Below, piece by piece: positions 18,952 through 20,324 of a stretch of DNA of 20,324 nucleotides. Both the position numbers and the translations under genes were made by a program. The stretch covers positions 1 to 20,324 of the IMG/VR virus record IMGVR_UViG_3300007516_000200; one strand, written 5' to 3'. Positions within the stretch are counted from its first letter, which is position 1, and each line of letters opens with the position of its first letter. Under the pieces are notes generated by a model. The model had not been told where the DNA came from, did not search any database, and saw only the letters and a program-made list of their open reading frames with translations. The stretch is from a virus.

Positions 18952-20324
18952 CTAGTTACTATCGTTCTTACTGATGTTATTATTCAAAGTAGGTTCATCT
19001 TGAAATGTTTCAGGCTTTACTTGTTTATCTTTTGCCTTCTTAGCAGCTTCTTTTACCGTTTTCACTTTCTTACTTAAATCATATGGTTTGTTTCTAGGTC
19101 TTTGTGAATAATCGGGAATTTTAGTTTCCCCATCCATAAACCTCTTGTGTGATGCCATATCATTTAATTTCTTAGCTATACGGTCGGAAGCTGAAGATTC
19201 TTTTACTACCATACTCTTTAGTCTGTCTTTTCTTTTTGACATATATCTTGATGCTGGATTACTAGTTTTGTAATCTTTTTCAATCTTGGCCTTTACTTTT
19301 GCTACTTTCTTTGCATATCCCGGATTAGTCTTATCTATCATCTGTGCAATACCATCATCTGCTTCTTTTGTTAATTGTTTAGTTGCATTATGAATACCTT
19401 TCATTCTTACAGTCATTCTTTGGTCATAATGTTTTTGCATATCTTTATTATCTTTGGTCATATTTGCAGATATATTAAAAGCTCTACCTTGAGCATTATG
19501 ACTTAATGAATTTGCAGCTTTTGGTATATAACTTTTTAATGTTTTTTTAGACACTTCTTCTAAAGATTCTGATTCTTTATAAACTTGACCTTCACCTCTT
19601 GTTGCTGAAAAACCTGGATGTTTTTTCTTCATTACACCAGAAGCATGTTTATGTGCTTCAATCTCACTGTGTCCTTTTTTAGTGACATCCGTATGAGCAT
19701 TATCATAAACATTTTGAGCTTTATATGTTTCTGGATGAACTTCCTCATTTGGTCCATATCCTTTTGGCGTTACATCTCTTGTCTTAAAATTACCATTTGG
19801 CATATTTTTCTTACCAATACGTTTCATTAGTTGTTGAATATGTGGAGGTAACTCTTTTTTCTGAGCAGGTTTAGAATTAGCAAGTCTAGCATCTTCTTTT
19901 CTGTTTGTATCTATATTTTTATAGTAACCTTCTTTGATTTGTTTAACAGTAGGTCTTAAAAGTGCAGCTACTTGTTCATTCTTAAATGAACCTGGCGTTG
20001 AAACTGAATCAGAACCTAGTGCATCTGCCCATTGGTTTGTAGTTGGTTTTTTTCTTACAGGTTCACCTCGATATTCTCTTTGTGTCTTTTGTTGTGTTAC
20101 AATTTTATTAGCTCTTTGGCGATTAGATTCTCTTGTTCTATTCAATTTTTCTGCAGGTGTCTCTTCAATCATTCTTTGTGGTTCTTTAGTGTGAAGATGA
20201 ACATCAATACCTTTAGTGTCTTTTGCACCAAATTGTTTTGCTGCATTTTTAGCTGCATCATATGATGATGTGCCTTTAACTTTTCTTGTACCATGTTTAA
20301 CATGAACAGCTGTGTAGTCTCTAT
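18952..20324 (-). CDS. Basic virion-type protein, N-terminus outside window
   Basis: The frame is open to the right edge, giving more than 456 residues; the ATG at 20172 is internal, as the reading frame continues without a stop through SSYDAAKNAAKQFGAKDTKG upstream of it. The protein is very basic and hydrophilic with little fold. A KKTLKSYIPKAANSLSHNA ... KGIHNATKQLTKE segment resembles a short recurrent unit in marine T4-like phage proteins. The N-terminal AAKxFGAKDTKGIDVHL motif is also of phage type. Composition resembles head-core or internal proteins, but no certain assignment is possible. Ends NNNISKNDSN just before the late promoter. Confidence 0.75.
   Translation of the reverse strand, partial: RDYTAVHVKHGTRKVKGTSSYDAAKNAAKQFGAKDTKGIDVHLHTKEPQRMIEETPAEKLNRTRESNRQRANKIVTQQKTQREYRGEPVRKKPTTNQWADALGSDSVSTPGSFKNEQVAALLRPTVKQIKEGYYKNIDTNRKEDARLANSKPAQKKELPPHIQQLMKRIGKKNMPNGNFKTRDVTPKGYGPNEEVHPETYKAQNVYDNAHTDVTKKGHSEIEAHKHASGVMKKKHPGFSATRGEGQVYKESESLEEVSKKTLKSYIPKAANSLSHNAQGRAFNISANMTKDNKDMQKHYDQRMTVRMKGIHNATKQLTKEADDGIAQMIDKTNPGYAKKVAKVKAKIEKDYKTSNPASRYMSKRKDRLKSMVVKESSASDRIAKKLNDMASHKRFMDGETKIPDYSQRPRNKPYDLSKKVKTVKEAAKKAKDKQVKPETFQDEPTLNNNISKNDSN

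Noticed and set aside
1-20324. CRISPR array, insertion sequence, integrase or attachment site
   Set aside because: No regularly spaced repeats, transposase or recombinase motifs or terminal inverted repeats were seen on either strand.

Overview
The window is a gene-dense, strongly A+T-rich stretch of a tailed-phage genome of the T4-like (Straboviridae-related, marine 'T4-superfamily') type. The evidence is a T4 gp61-type primase, class Ia nrdA/nrdB, a DsbA-like late regulator, a DUF6433-like protein, a spanin pair and large marine-phage virion proteins. I infer a marine bacterial host such as SAR11 or a methylotroph. That inference rests on base composition, protein style and the metabolic cargo; no host marker is present. 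Nearly all genes lie on the minus strand and read from the right edge to the left. One or two tiny plus-strand membrane ORFs at the extreme left converge on them. Gene starts and stops commonly overlap (ATGA, TAATG), and no gap reaches 300 bases. The longest unexplained gap is 141 bases, between the primase gene and nrdA.

Reading in the direction of transcription: (1) 20324-15715, virion genes: a basic protein cut by the window edge, a 520-residue beta-rich repeat protein behind a late-type promoter, an acidic-tailed protein, a conserved phage protein and a basic Gly-tailed protein. (2) 15715-12834, lysis and envelope genes: an overlapping i-spanin/o-spanin pair, a Lys-rich micro-protein, an exported staphylococcal-type nuclease, a lipoprotein, a helical protein, an EF-hand two-helix membrane protein and a coiled-coil protein with a C-terminal membrane anchor (holin-like candidates). 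(3) 12832-11763, a near-consensus sigma70 promoter whose predicted +1 falls on the A of the primase ATG, so the primase mRNA should be leaderless. (4) 11762-8108, a nucleotide-reduction block: a structured leader, nrdA, thioredoxin, a 50-residue protein, nrdB and a small membrane protein. (5) 8105-5822, the metabolic block: ErpA-like carrier, IscU scaffold, NAD-dependent formate dehydrogenase and IscA carrier. (6) 5735-238, many small genes: zinc ribbons, GIY-YIG and HNH nucleases, small membrane proteins, a DsbA-like protein and a DUF6433-like protein, with a second strong sigma70 promoter at 4739-4767 and a T4-type late promoter at 3541-3548.

The most striking content is blocks 4 and 5 together. 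A ribonucleotide reductase operon runs without an evident break into a three-gene Fe-S carrier/scaffold set with an intact formate dehydrogenase embedded in it. All catalytic residues I could check are present in all four cargo proteins. A reasonable inference is that the phage draws reducing power (formate to NADH) and iron/Fe-S handling into the infected cell to support nucleotide synthesis and respiration. No cysteine desulfurase, chaperone or ferredoxin gene is present, so host partners would be needed. Several real genes are shorter than 60 codons or use TTG/GTG starts (for example 1991-2152, 2393-2551, 3160-3306, 3334-3486, 5565-5735, 9423-9575, 14770-14862) and would be missed by ordinary length cut-offs.
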